From positions 423,501 through 487,500 of the forward strand of contig BROG01000297.1 in assembly GCA_030159075.1 (NCBI GenBank): a stretch of DNA of 64,000 bases, given 5' to 3'. The position numbers were made by a program, and so were the translations under genes. This stretch comes from Atrina japonica. Lineage: Eukaryota; Mollusca; Bivalvia; Pterioida; Pinnidae. Positions 34,825 to 46,125 of this stretch are shown piece by piece. Every line of letters begins with the position of its first letter. Within the stretch, counting starts at the first letter, position 1. The notes under the pieces are model-generated. The model was not told where the DNA came from, made no database searches, and was given only the letters and a program-made list of their open reading frames with translations.

Positions 34825-35305
34825 AGATTGTTAATTTTTTGGAGGGGAGAATGGGCGTGGGGTGTTCATTTTTTGGGGAGAAGAGGCATGGAGTGTTAAA
34901 TTTTTTTTGGGGGGGGGAAGAAGTGGTATGGAGTGTTAATTTTATTCAGAGAAGGGGCCTGGAGGATTATTTTCTTTTTTTTTGGGGGGGGGGGTTAGGG
35001 GTAAAAGGGATGTGGAATGTTAATTCTTTTTGGGGGAGAAGGGGGATGAAGTGTAATTGTTTTGGGGAGTAGGACGTGGAGTGTTAATTTTTCTTTGGGG
35101 ATGGGGAAAAAAGGCATTGAGTGTTAATTTGTTGGGGGAGAAGGGCATGAAGTGTTGAAAAATATTTTGGGTGGAGAAGAAACATGGAGTGTAAACTTGG
35201 GGAAAAGAAAGGGCATAGAGTGTTAATTCTGTTTGGGGAGAAGGGGTATTATGGAGTGTTGATTTTCTTTGGTTGGGGGTGGGGAGATGTGGTGGAGTGT
35301 TTTTG
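34825..35305 (+). repeat. G-rich minisatellite, unit about 33-36 bp
   Basis: Degenerate units of ggggagaagggg, catggagtgttaattttttt. Strong purine strand bias with runs of 8-9 G near 34910 and 34985, so G-quadruplex formation is plausible on the + (sense) strand. Confidence 0.85.
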
Positions 35306-35309
35306 TGAG

Positions 35310-36270
35310 TCTTTTTATTATGTTTAATGACAAGGTAGAAGACTTCAGTATGTGTTTTACTGATCAGTTTACCATTAACACAGCGGAAGAGTCATCAACT
35401 ACAAAATCACATCCAGACAAAAGATATCTGCTCAAATCTCTCTTGTAGACAAAGCTATCTAATAGACAAGGCTAGTTAAGAATTCCAGTCATTTTCGGAA
35501 AAGATTATGAAGGCGAGGGTATGACACAAATAGAAATTAAACAAAATAGAAAAAAAAGGAAAGGTTAGCATATAGCTGAAATTAATTCTAACACAGACAA
35601 TACTACATATGTCAATGAAATGACAGGAAAATAAAAGGGCAGAACAAAATAATAACATGTTGCTGAGAACTTCTATATATTGTGGCCAGATTGAAAAGCA
35701 AATACAGGTCTTTGAGTTGACGATGTCTGTCTGTCTGTCTGTCTGCGTCAGCAATTTGGTTTAACCGTGACACCTATAGCTATGTTGTGAGAAAATTTAT
35801 TTGAGTATTACGTTGTAAATTTACATGAGGATTGGACATGATGACATTAGTTGACAACAACCTTTGATTTTTATCTTGACCTTCAGCTTTGACCTTGAAA
35901 TTCAGATTCCAGATGTACTGACATTTTACCATGGTTCTGAAATACAATACTTCAAAAAATTGGTCACACCATCTTAAGCAGGTTCTTGTTAAACAAAGAG
36001 TGATATTTAGTTTTTTATAATAAGAGATAGTTATGTAATAACAAATCGTTTATGTTTTACTAAGAGAGGTATCAACTTAGCTATCAAGAGCTTCTCTTTT
36101 AGCTAATGCGTTTGCAATGGGAAATATAGTTTGATAGATTTCAATTTTAGTAGAAGATTTAAATGATTAATGGTGGAATCAGATTTCAGTTTAACTTCAG
36201 TTATTTCTAATACATGTACAGAAAAAATACAAATCTAGTTTAAAGGTTAATCTGTTTCAAGATGGTGACT
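35310..36270. other. Intronic; no gene
   Basis: Contains (gtct)n at about 35728-35746 followed by gcgtcagcaatttggttta, similar to a patch near 25125; probably a dispersed-repeat fragment. Otherwise unremarkable. Confidence 0.4.
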
Positions 36271-36274
36271 TATC

Positions 36275-36560
36275 TACAGGCCTTTTTCTGTCGATTTTGG
36301 GAATACGTCATTGGCGATACAGTTTTGAGTTCTAATGTGATTGATAAATTTGGAAAAAAAAATTTGTACACTTACATGGAAGTCCAAATGTAATGGAATA
36401 TCTTTGTAAAATCAACATCCCTTACAATTATTTATTTTTCATTTTGGACAGAACACCAAATTGGGAAGTTTTTTCATCAAATTGGGAAAAAGTTCACATT
36501 CAATGATTAATTTTGCATTGGGAATGGGGGCGAAGTTCGGCCCCGTTGATACTAATGAAA
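36275..36560 (+). mobile_element. 'aggcctttttctgt' dispersed element, copy 2
   Basis: Starts caggcctttttctgtcgatt; contains ggacagaacaccaaattggg, catcaaattgggaaaaagtt and attttgcattgggaatgggg. Close in order to the copy at 40200. Confidence 0.8.
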
Positions 36561-36574
36561 AAAGCCCCATTCAT

Positions 36575-36925
36575 CTAGCCCAAGGCTGTTCCCTGTGCAT
36601 CATCCATCTGAGCCCAAGGCTGTTCCTTGTGCCATCATCAATCTGAGCCCAAGGCTCATCTGTGTGCTTCACCATCTAAGCCCAATGCAGTTCCCTGTCC
36701 CTCATCCATCTGAGCCCAAGGCTCATCCCGATGCTGCATCCTTCTGAGCCCAAGGTTCATCTCTGTGCCTCATCCATCTGAGCCTAAAACCCATCCCATT
36801 GCCTCATCCATCTGAGCCTAAAGCTCATCCCTGTGCCTTATCCTTCTGATTCCAAGGCTCATTCCTGTGCCTTATCCCTCTGATTCCAAGGCTCATTCCT
36901 GTATATTATCTATCAGAGACCAAAG
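36575..36925 (+). repeat. Minisatellite, unit about 34 bp
   Basis: Unit catctgagcccaaggctcat followed by ccctgtgcctcatc, about 10 copies, increasingly diverged downstream. It starts immediately after the dispersed element. Confidence 0.9.
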
Positions 36926-36929
36926 CTCC

Positions 36930-37155
36930 TGTGTCAGTTGCTGTCGCTTTTGGTAAAAAATTGATGATGCATGGGGACGTATACAGTGTGACGTCAATGG
37001 ATAAAAAAGCCTTGGGCTAAAATTGATACAGACAGACAACACAGTTCACACACACAAAATCACTCGCACATTCACACTTTTCTCTTTTTTACAGACCATT
37101 GTATTTAACTTTCTGGAAAATTTTGCAGTTCACATTGATCTGCTTATAGTCATAT
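36930..37155. other. Intronic; no feature recognised
   Basis: Short cacacac and cattcacac patches only. Confidence 0.35.
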
Positions 37156-37159
37156 AAAC

Positions 37160-37640
37160 ACTACTTTAGTTCACCTTGTCTAAAGAGCCACATGAGCTAT
37201 CACTTTGGCTCATTATAACCATTGTCCATCTGTTAACTTTTCCATTTAAGTGATTCTCAAGAACTTACTGAGCAGATTTCAATCAAATTTGGCAGAGAGC
37301 TTGGGCCTAGGAAAGGACTTCAAGTTTGCATTCAAAAAGGGGCCAGTATTCATAGGAGCTCCAAACAAAAGGGTCAAAACTGGGTACATCTTTAAAAGGA
37401 AAAATTCTTCTCTTGAACCAAGTCATTGACTTAATTGACTAAAAATTGTTTGACATTTTATATACAAAGCTGTATTAGAAAGTTGTTAGGAATTATCTTA
37501 GGATCAGAGTAACAAAGCAAGATCATAGGGTCAAAGGCCAAGGTCAAAGGCATCAAAGTAAATAGAAACATGAGTGGCATAGTTGCATGATTGACCAAAT
37601 TTGGCAGGTGAGTGCCTTAAAGCCTCTTGGGCCTCATGTT
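37160..37640 (+). repeat. Internally deleted copy of the 'gtgagcgac' dispersed repeat
   Basis: Shares tctgttaacttttccattta, ggacttcaagttt, aggagctccaaa and ggtacatctttaaaa with 50557-50760, then ends gcctcttgggcctcatg, the distal signature. The middle of the long copy is missing. Confidence 0.75.
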
Positions 37641-37644
37641 TTTT

Positions 37645-37980
37645 TTTTTTTTTATATATATTTAGATTTATACATTGATGACGATAAAGTCTTGTGCAAA
37701 TGCTTCCTAGAAATCGACAATATATCAATAAGCTGATTGGGCAAACAAGGCTAAGTGTGATAAACACGAGAATCATTGTTTATGATCAATTTATCACTTT
37801 TTACGTGTCGAAAAGAATTACTATGACTGACATGCAAGTATTAGTAAAAGTGCTATACACAGGAAGTAGAAATACTGCCGTTAATCGTAACTGACTGTTG
37901 ACATGCAAGAAAGAGTATAAAGCATAACAAACCGGAGAAATGAATGTCAAGCATTTATCACTGTTTCAATTTTCGACTTT
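37645..37980. other. Intronic; no feature recognised
   Basis: Nothing supported beyond a T run. Confidence 0.35.
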
Positions 37981-37984
37981 TCAG

Positions 37985-38105
37985 AGGAGAAGAAGAATAT
38001 TATTCCGGCAAGTGTTACAGACGAGAATAACAATGGGGAAGGTGCAAGCCTCGACTCGGCCCAGCCTGTTGACATGAGTTATTACTATGTGGAACTTGAA
38101 AATAG
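37985..38105 (+). CDS. PTPRN: PTPRN-like exon: dibasic site and start of mature ectodomain
   Basis: This 121-bp exon has acceptor acttttcag and donor ag/gtcagt; it enters in phase 1 and leaves in phase 2. It opens with EEKKN, then 27 residues, then SYYYVELENR. In vertebrate IA-2 an EKK site is followed, after a similar gap, by EYGYIV, the first strand of the mature ectodomain. The dibasic pair is therefore the best candidate for the prohormone-convertase cut that releases the N-terminal luminal fragment. The donor is not ideal, but the AG+A split Arg codon joins the next exon perfectly. Confidence 0.8.
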
Positions 38106-38109
38106 GTCA

Positions 38110-40195
38110 GTGCTTAGTGCTGTATCATGGTCAATATTTATGAGAGTATATAAATATAAGTTAACTGTATCGGTCATCATCGGTCATCGGTACTGGACAA
38201 CATTTGAAAAAAAAAGAGTTAAGTGCATTCAATTATATTATAAATTAGATTGTGAGGCAAAATTAGCTTAATATTGAACACATTTAGTAATTGGTTTTAT
38301 GCAAGACATGGTAACATATGAACGGTGCTCTAACAAAGATTGTCAGGCATTAGGTCAAAATTTTATTTTCTGTGTAAACTTATGTTTTGGGGTTAATTAC
38401 TTGATGATTTGAATCAGGGCTTGAATTTAATGTTTATTCCCAAGTGGCTCATTGGGTCAATAGAATTAAAAAAAATTCTACATACTAGCCCCATCAAACT
38501 CACTGACCCACAAATTATTTAAAAGAAATAACCAACTTTAACAGGTGAAGACAAGACAGGATATTTTCAATTTTGTTACAGATCTGATTTTTTGGTAAGA
38601 TTTACATACATTTAACTCTTATTTAAAAGAGCACTTACATTTTATCTTTAGTTCTTTTATGGACAATGGGGCCAGTATAGATGAAAAGTAAACTGGCTCG
38701 TACTATTATTTACTCGACATAGGTCAGCAGGCCAGTGCTTATCAATAACTGAGAAAATCCTATAATTATTAATTCTGTATTTTTAAAACAAAAAGAATTC
38801 AAAGTGTGTGGCAGTATGAGGAAGATGGTTTTCCATTTTCACAGAATCGTGGAAAAAATCGTGGAATCAGGCTTCGAAATCCAATTCACACTAAAAAAAA
38901 ACAGAAAGTGATGGAATCATGCAAGATTTACATTTTTCATATGTGAAAATTTTACAATTTCCCCTAAAGGTCAAAATAATAAATGTATGTATCAATTTAC
39001 CATTGTAATATGTGGTAATTTCAACCAAAAATTTAAGTATCTGTATTTCTTTTTCATAAATGTAGTTATCATAGAAGGTGAAAGTATGTGAATAGTTCTG
39101 GTGATTTGGGTAAATTAGCTTGACCCCGTATTTGTGTTGTGAGCTAAACCTGCCAACTGAAGTTACGTAAACAAAATTAATTCTTTTCCTTCGGGTGATT
39201 TTGTTCAATATGATCGAATTGATTATGAAATGCTTAAATAGTCATAGAATAGAAACCAAAGTAAAACACAGTGATAAAAGCTTACAATTGAATAGTGAAA
39301 ATACGAAACTAACAATACAGAATGGCTTGTGAAGCAAGCTAAGTGAAAAAGAAAGTATCTGAAGTAAATACAAATGTTTTTGCCAAAAAACGGACTATAT
39401 AATTTAGTGAGGATTTTTGTGAAGACTGTAAAGTACCGTAATGTTGTGCAAATGGATTGCTGACTCCGTTGGAGTATTCACGATGAATTATCAGTTTGAT
39501 TAAAGAATTATTTTTTATCATCGAATGTTTTTGCTGTCCCTGATGTTTATTAATGACTTTTTACTTAAACATTGCATAATACACACAAATCACGGAAAAA
39601 ATGGAATTGACTGAATGGAAAACAAAATTCAGTTGAAAAAAATGGAAAATCATCTTCCCCAAGAGTACAGTCCCTTGTTACACCTCTCTCTTGTGTCTAA
39701 ATTAGGGATGCAACTTTTTAAAAAGTGTAATAAGTAATTTGTTTCAATTAATAGACATTTTTTTATGATAAAAATATAGAGAACATAATTCAATTCAGGG
39801 GTAGAGCAACTTTCTGTTGTTCTTATACAGTCACACTATAAATCTTTGATGTCCATAGGACAGGTCAAAATTTGTGGCACTTTGCCTTTAGTTGCTGAAG
39901 TCTCTACAGAAATTGACAATAAAACTTACAATCAGGTCACAGGTCAAAAGTCATGACATTTGACCTATAGGTGTCTGGAGGTGACATCTTTGTAATAGTA
40001 AGCAACACTTGATTTGATATAAAACTGTAGCAGGAAGTTATGTCTGTGGCAGTCTTCTTGTTTGGTTAAATTTTGTAATTGTCCCCAAGGACTTTATTAT
40101 AAAGGTTTAAGAAGATGGGAGAGCATTCATTGATCTATCAATACTCTCAAAATTCTTGATTATAATGGTTTCACTGGTAAGGTACAGATTCATCA
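38110..40195. other. Intronic; no feature recognised
   Basis: Largely AT-rich single-copy-looking sequence. 38830-38900 and 39580-39665 share short aatcgtggaa/cggaaaaaatgg phrases of unclear meaning. A relative of the 29-bp unit occurs at 40125-40199. Confidence 0.4.
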
Positions 40196-40199
40196 ATAC

Positions 40200-40482
40200 C
40201 AGGCCTTTTTCTGTCGATTTTGGGAAAATGCCATTGGTGAGACAATTGGGAATTTGAATTTGAATTTGTGTCAAATTGGGAAAATTATTCACACACATAA
40301 AAATCTAAATGTAATGGAGTCTTTTTTTTTAAATTTCCCCTTACTTTTATTTACTTTTCATTACGGTCATGGACTCAACACCAATTTGGGAATTTGTTCA
40401 TCAAATTAAGAAAAAGTACAATTATTTTGCATTGGGAATGGGGCCGAATTCTGACCCCCATGGAAAACTAGAAAAAGGACTG
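40200..40482 (+). mobile_element. 'aggcctttttctgt' dispersed element, copy 3, with terminal inverted repeat
   Basis: Starts caggcctttttctgtcgatt and ends ctagaaaaaggactg, whose complement cagtcctttttctag is an inverted match to the start. Contains catcaaattaagaaaaagta and attttgcattgggaatgggg. About 283 bp, non-coding. Confidence 0.8.
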
Positions 40483-40659
40483 AACACTCTCAGAATGCTT
40501 GTTTAAACTGGTGCTGTTTGGAAGTGAATTTGAATGTGGTTTACTTTTACATTTAGAGAAATAGAATGGTCTAAAGAGTAGACAGTTGTTTAAAAGAAAA
40601 AGAACAAAAAAAACCTTGATTTCTTGAATTGTTTATAGCATCTGTTGTTTTCTTTTCAG

Positions 40660-40731
40660 AATGAGTCCACAAAAGGCAGAGAAACTGGTGGATGTCTTGA
40701 CGACCAAATTAGGCTTCATTGACGATATACA
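40660..40731 (+). CDS. PTPRN: PTPRN-like mature-ectodomain exon (helix 1)
   Basis: This 72-bp exon (24 codons) has acceptor tcttttcag and donor ca/gtatgt, phase 2 on both sides. It encodes MSPQKAEKLVDVLTTKLGF plus IDDI. This corresponds to the first helix of the SEA-like mature ectodomain, where vertebrate IA-2 reads PLSLAAGVKLLEILAEHV. The Met is internal, not a start. The AG+A and CA+A split codons on the two sides both work, which strongly supports the boundaries. Confidence 0.8.
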
Positions 40732-40978
40732 GTATGTTTTGTTTTGTATTTACATAAAATATGTCTTCTATAATAAATACTGTAGAATTCCAAAATTTCA
40801 TTAGAGTTTTAATTTTGTTGTTTTCTCCTATCAACGAAATTAAAACCATGATGAAACTTTACATTAAAAGGCCACCCCTAAATATTTAAGCGGTATGCTG
40901 TTTTCTATTATTCAAGATCAGGTTTATGAATGTGGGGTTTTTTAAAAGACCGAGCAATTGTAATAAGTTCTTTATATA

Positions 40979-41122
40979 AGGTTTGAATTGCATTTTTATT
41001 GCATTTATGGTTTTATATCAGAAATTGGTATAAGGGCATTTTTGATGAAGCGCGGTAGTATTTCATGTTGAAAATACCCGTAAATAAAACCATAAACACA
41101 ATACAAATGCAATTCAAACCTT
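40979..41122. repeat. Fold-back repeat with ~39-bp arms
   Basis: Left arm aaggtttgaattgcattttt...tttatggttttat; right arm the inverted ataaaaccataaacacaata...gcaattcaaacctt. Spacer about 65 bp. A long hairpin is possible. Confidence 0.8.
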
Positions 41123-41520
41123 ATCATTTACATGCATTCGACGTATTTTTCCATTGCAGAGACATTTAGTCCATGTTGCTAAGGCGAATAGCAACGACTT
41201 ACTATATCTACATGACAGATAACAAAATAGTCCTTTTTATTTTTTAATTTCTACTTTATGAATTAAAAATACATTTTCTAATTTCATTTAAACATATTTC
41301 ATAATTTGCTGTTATTTATTCAAAACTTCCAACACAAGTCTCACAAGTCGTTCCATACCATGTATGTATATAGGCCTACATACGCAGATCACTAGGGGAA
41401 TCAATTTCTGATATGCAAGTATGGCGGAAATACGTCTTAACATAGAGTGAATAGGTGAACATGTAAATATAATGTGTTGTTGTTTTTATTTACATGAAAT
41501 TTAGTGTCAACAAATTTGTT
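41123..41520. other. Intronic; no feature recognised
   Basis: AT-rich; nothing supported. Confidence 0.35.
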
Positions 41521-41523
41521 TCT

Positions 41524-41706
41524 CAGAGAAACTTGTACATAAAGACCCTTTTACTGACACAGCAAAACCAGTCCTTATAGGGAGGTGGTCTTTATATAAA
41601 GGTTGATTTGTACACAAAATATGGTACTGTTAGGGACAGCAAAACACAGTCTTTGTGACCAGGGGGTCTTTATACACAGGTGGTCGCTAAAACAGATTTT
41701 ACGGTA
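41524..41706 (+). mobile_element. MITE-like element, 'tacagtgaaac' family
   Basis: tcagagaaacttgtacataa at one end and cgctaaaacagattttacggta at the other; interior ggaggtggtctttatataaa and tgttagggacagcaaaacac. Confidence 0.85.
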
Positions 41707-42245
41707 TTTTTAAAACTAGGAAATTTTCAATATCATGACATTTTCTGATTCTCCAGTATATGCTGCTGTTATGGCTCCTGAGATTGAAGATCGGGATTAA
41801 ACTGTTTAGGGTCCATCTCTTAGAATTTTTTGTTTGTTTGTTTGCTTCTGTAAATTAGCTTTCAAATTTCATTTTATTTTATTCAAGTTGAGTTTGGAAG
41901 AACACTTAAATATCAATATCATTTATTTCTGTATGGAACATTTTCACGTTAAACATGTTTTACACATGAATGTTTATCCTACCATCCATTGTCCTCACTG
42001 TCCTCTGAGTCAATGTAAAACGGTTCAATTTAGTCCTGTGTATTAACCGCGGGTAATCTAGCAATGCAGGCTGTCTGGTATGCTTTTTTCTAGAACAAGG
42101 ATTTTATATCAATGCGAGCTATACCATGCATCCGGCAATACGCAGAAGTTATGTTATGTGAGGAAGTTTGCCTTTTTACCTGCGAAAGGTTGGTCTTTTC
42201 TGCTATCCTCTTGGGGTGGCATTGTCATGGGGTTTTCCCCATCCT
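41707..42245. other. Intronic; no feature recognised
   Basis: Nothing supported. Confidence 0.35.
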
Positions 42246-42249
42246 CTTT

Positions 42250-43760
42250 CACCATACTATCCTAGCTCATTTTCAGTGTTTCTTTCGGAATACTATCCTA
42301 GCTCATTTTTAGTGGTTTTCAATACATACCATATTAATAGCTAATTTTTAGTGAGCGAGGAATATATATGTCCTACCTGTTTTAGTGGCCTCTTGTTACA
42401 TACTATCTCATTTTTACCCTCTTTCAATACATACTACCTCATTTTAGGACCTCTTTCAATACATACTATCCTCATTGTTTTCTTTAGAAGACTATCATAG
42501 CTCATTTTTTGGCCTCTTTCAATACATTATCCTGATTTTTTAGTGAAATGTTTCATTACATACTTGAGCTCATTTTGTGCTTCTTTCAATACATACTTCC
42601 TAGCTCATTGTTATCACTTTTCAATAATACTATCAATTTTTAGTGGCCTCTTTCAATAGATACTATCCTCACTGTGTTCTTTGAATACATACTATCCTGT
42701 CATTGTTAGTGGCCTCTTTCAATACATATATCCTCATTGTTAGTGGCCTCAAATATTACATCCTCATTGTTAGTGGCCTCAAAATACATACAGTCATTGT
42801 TATTTGTAAATACAAAGTATCCTCATTGTTAGTGTCTTTTCAAGACATATGTCCCTCATTGTTAGTGGCATCTTTCAATACAGGTGATCCTCTTTGTTAC
42901 TGGCCTCTTTCTGTACATACTATCCTCATTTTTTGAGGCCTCTTTCAATACATACTATCCTCATTGTTTGTGGCCTCTTTCAATATATTCTATCCTCATT
43001 GTTATGTGCCTCTTTCAATACATACTATCCTAGCTCATTTTTAGTGGCTTCTTTCAATACATACTATCCTCATTGTTAGTGGCCTCTTTCAATACATACT
43101 ATCCTTTATTGTTAGTGGCCTCTTTCAATACATACTATCCTAGCTCATTTTTAGTGGCCTCTTTCAATACATACTATCTCATCCCTCTTTCAATACATAC
43201 TATCCTCATTGTTAGTGGCTTCTTTCAATACATACTATCCTCATTGTTAGTGGCCTCTTTCAATACATACTATACTATCCTAGCTCATTTTTAGTGGCCT
43301 CTTTCAATACATACTATCCTAGCTCATTTTTAGTGGCTTCTTTCAATACATACTATCCTCATTGTTAGTGGCCTCTTTCAATACATACTATCCTCATTGT
43401 TAGTGGCCTCTTTCAATACATACTATCCTCATTGTTAGTGGCCTCTTTCAATACATACTATCCACTTTGTTACTAGCCTCTTTCAATACATACTATCCTC
43501 ATTGTTAGTGGCCTCTTTCAGTACATACTATCCTCATTATTAATGGCCTCTTTGAAGACATACTATCCTCATTGTTAATTGCCTACTTCGAGACACATGA
43601 TCCTCCATCTTAGTTCTTCATTATTCAACATTATTCTCATTGTTAGTGGCGTCTTTCAAGACATTATTCTCATTTTTAGTGCTGTCTTTCAAGACTCATG
43701 ATCCTCATTATTTGTGGTGTCTTGCAAGTTATTATCCTCATTGTTAGTGACCTCTTTAAA
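42250..43760 (+). repeat. Minisatellite, unit 35 bp, about 1.5 kb
   Basis: Unit tggcctctttcaatacatac followed by tatcctcattgttag; alternate ending tagctcatttttag. Roughly 40 units, most uniform at 43040-43520 and shredded at the 5' side. Ends about 75 bp before a coding exon. Confidence 0.95.
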
Positions 43761-43836
43761 CTCTATTTATCGTAGAGGAAGTGCAACCGTTTGATTTTCT
43801 CAAATTAGTCTTTTTGTATTTCTTTTTTTTTTTCAG

Positions 43837-43922
43837 ACTGAATGCACATCACAATAAGTTGACGTTCAGGGTTGTACCTTCCTTAATGTCCGAGAAGAAT
43901 GAGTCTGTTGTAGATGCCATTG
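43837..43922 (+). CDS. PTPRN: PTPRN-like mature-ectodomain exon (central strand)
   Basis: This 86-bp exon has a strong acceptor (long T tract ending tttcag) and an excellent donor g/gtaagt; it enters in phase 2 and leaves in phase 1. It encodes LNAHHNKLTFRVVPSLMSEKNESVVDAI. The KLTFRV block matches the vertebrate ALTFRI strand of the ectodomain, and SVVDA matches SLADV. NES is a potential N-glycosylation sequon. The upstream intron is filled to within about 75 bp of the acceptor by a 35-bp minisatellite. Confidence 0.85.
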
Positions 43923-44510
43923 GTAAGTAATTATCTATGACACAAGGAAGTGTTCAGTTAGACAACTTGTTGATCTGTTGATATGAGTCCCCAGGCTGTC
44001 TGGTTGTCTGTGATAAAAAATTTGCCCGTCAGCGCCATAATCGTGTTATAGTCTTAAGTTCTTTGATGTTGTAGACTTTATATGTTCTTTTTAAGATCAG
44101 CTGTCACTGGCATGAGAATATCGACCATTGGAACTTGATGGTGATGATGACGATAATGAAAGGCAATGTTGAAACATTACTTTACACGACAAAACTAACC
44201 CCAGGTTTATGTTAAAAAGGAGCTTAGACTTAAATCAAACTTGAATTCTGTAGTAAGATTTAATGATTGTTCTGTACTTCGGTTCTAGATGTTTACGACT
44301 GAAAACCCCCATAGTGCAACAAAGAACGAAATCAGAGTTTGAAAGGTACTAAATGTTCATCTTATTGTAAACTGAAATCTTGACTTATGTCTAAGATTGC
44401 TATTTGAACCTGATTCTATTGTTATACATTTTGGTCCCAAAACTGAAGAAGGTGGGATATTTATTTTGGTCTATCTATTTTTTTGTTCGGCAAAATAATT
44501 TGACCGGCAT
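43923..44510. other. Intronic; no feature recognised
   Basis: Nothing supported. Confidence 0.35.
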
Positions 44511-44512
44511 TT

Positions 44513-45109
44513 CTTAAAGTCACATTCCGAGGATTATATGGTAATTTTCTGGACGTTTTTGTAATTTTTGATATTTTCATTAGAAAACCACTCCTAACCG
44601 AAGAAAATAATAAAAAAAAATTCTAAAAATTTGATGTATTAATGGAGTTATTAAGGGAATTTCGTAGGAATTCTTAAAGTTACCCAGGTAATTGAGTGAT
44701 ATAAAGGGTGTGCTCTATTCACCACGAGAGTACTGTTACGGCACAGTCTCAGAACACGTAACATTCGAATGTACCAGGGCAGGAAGTAATTATTTCAAAG
44801 ATGTGGATAAAATTTACATAATTCACATTAGTTTATGGTTAATTTCTGGCCACGAACAGTGTTCCAGAGCATCTTATTTTTTGGATTGTCATGGACAGTG
44901 AAACGAACATGCTCAGTAGAGCGTCACCACGTGACCGGCACCACCTACCGTTTATAAATAGATCAATGTGTTATGTGTTTTCCATGATTAATTAACTAAT
45001 TAGTTGGAATAGGACTTTGAAAATATGAAGAAATTTCATAGGAATACGCATTAAGAGAGTACAAATAAGTTTATTTATGAACATTACTCCCCGGAATGTG
45101 GCTTTAAAT
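44513..45109. mobile_element. ~597-bp inverted-repeat element ('aaagtcacattccg' ends)
   Basis: Left end cttaaagtcacattccgagg and right end ccccggaatgtggctttaaat are inverted. A 69-codon frame lies inside (44692-44901) but resembles no known transposase. A further inverted pair, atttcgtaggaatt and aaatttcataggaat, is not symmetrical and may be a direct repeat. Confidence 0.75.
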
Positions 45110-45940
45110 ATTAACCAGCTTTGGTGTTATGGTTTATATAAGCTATATCTAGGATAACCCCAGGTATGGTTGACACACACACAACAATATTCGCCAGAGT
45201 TATGGCCCTTTCAAATTCTCAAACATAGCTTGTCATCTTTAAAATCATTTTCAAATGTTTATTTTGCCGGTAAAAAATAAGGGGCCTTGTTTGATTGTTT
45301 TTTTTTATAATTTGTATACTTATCTCGAGACAGTTTTACATGCAAGACACGTTTCGATCATGTACATCGCAGGCACCATAAGTGTCTTAAGACAGTGGAT
45401 GTGTGAGTTACATTAAATCATGTGCATTACAAACGCCATTAGTGTTTCAAAACAATTTATTGTCGATTTCTAATAAACCTCCACATTTTGTTATATTTGT
45501 TATATAGAAATTATGGAGGTATACCAAATTTGGTGAAGAATTGAATTCCTGCATCTTGGGGAAAATAGAGTTACTGTTCTTTGGTGTCATAGTATTACCT
45601 TTATTGAACAGAAAAACAGAACAGCAGATCCTGTTTAGTAATTATCTTGTTTCTTTAATTCTGACACTTTGAAATGGATGTTTGTTGTAAAAATAGAGTG
45701 GCAGGTGGTGATAATGAATGTGACATTATAAAGAGAATTTGATGTAGCAGGAAAAACGTTTCTGAAAATATGTGGCATTATTCCAAGAATGGCAATGAAT
45801 CCAGTGGCAATAACTGGAGAAATGACTGTATATATTATATTATCTGAATATACACTGAAATAGTATCACTGGATCTCTGGTGACGTTACTGGTATAAAAC
45901 GAGGTTCATTATTATATCAGATGGTCACAACCAGTGGTCT
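45110..45940. other. Intronic; no feature recognised
   Basis: Nothing supported. Confidence 0.35.
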
Positions 45941-45941
45941 A

Positions 45942-46125
45942 AAACAATTGAACTATCGCCAGATGTCTGACACGTGGCTCTCCGTGTGCTTTTTTGACAT
46001 CGTTGGATTGTGATGTCATAATCACACATATGTTTGACAGGCCATTTGATTGTGACGTCATATTGGAAAAGTTTGCCAAAAGGTGCCGTGTGGGGCATTT
46101 GGCGATAGGTCATTTGGGATGCATG
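45942..46125 (-). repeat. Dispersed repeat shared with 22789-23000
   Basis: Minus strand: ggcaccttttggcaaacttt, gacgtcacaatcaaatggcc, tgtgattatgacatcacaat and gagagccacgtg. Contains a CRE-like tgacgtca. Confidence 0.65.

Noticed and set aside
44692..44901. 69-codon frame
   Set aside because: Inside an inverted-repeat element, no domain recognised, no conservation visible here.
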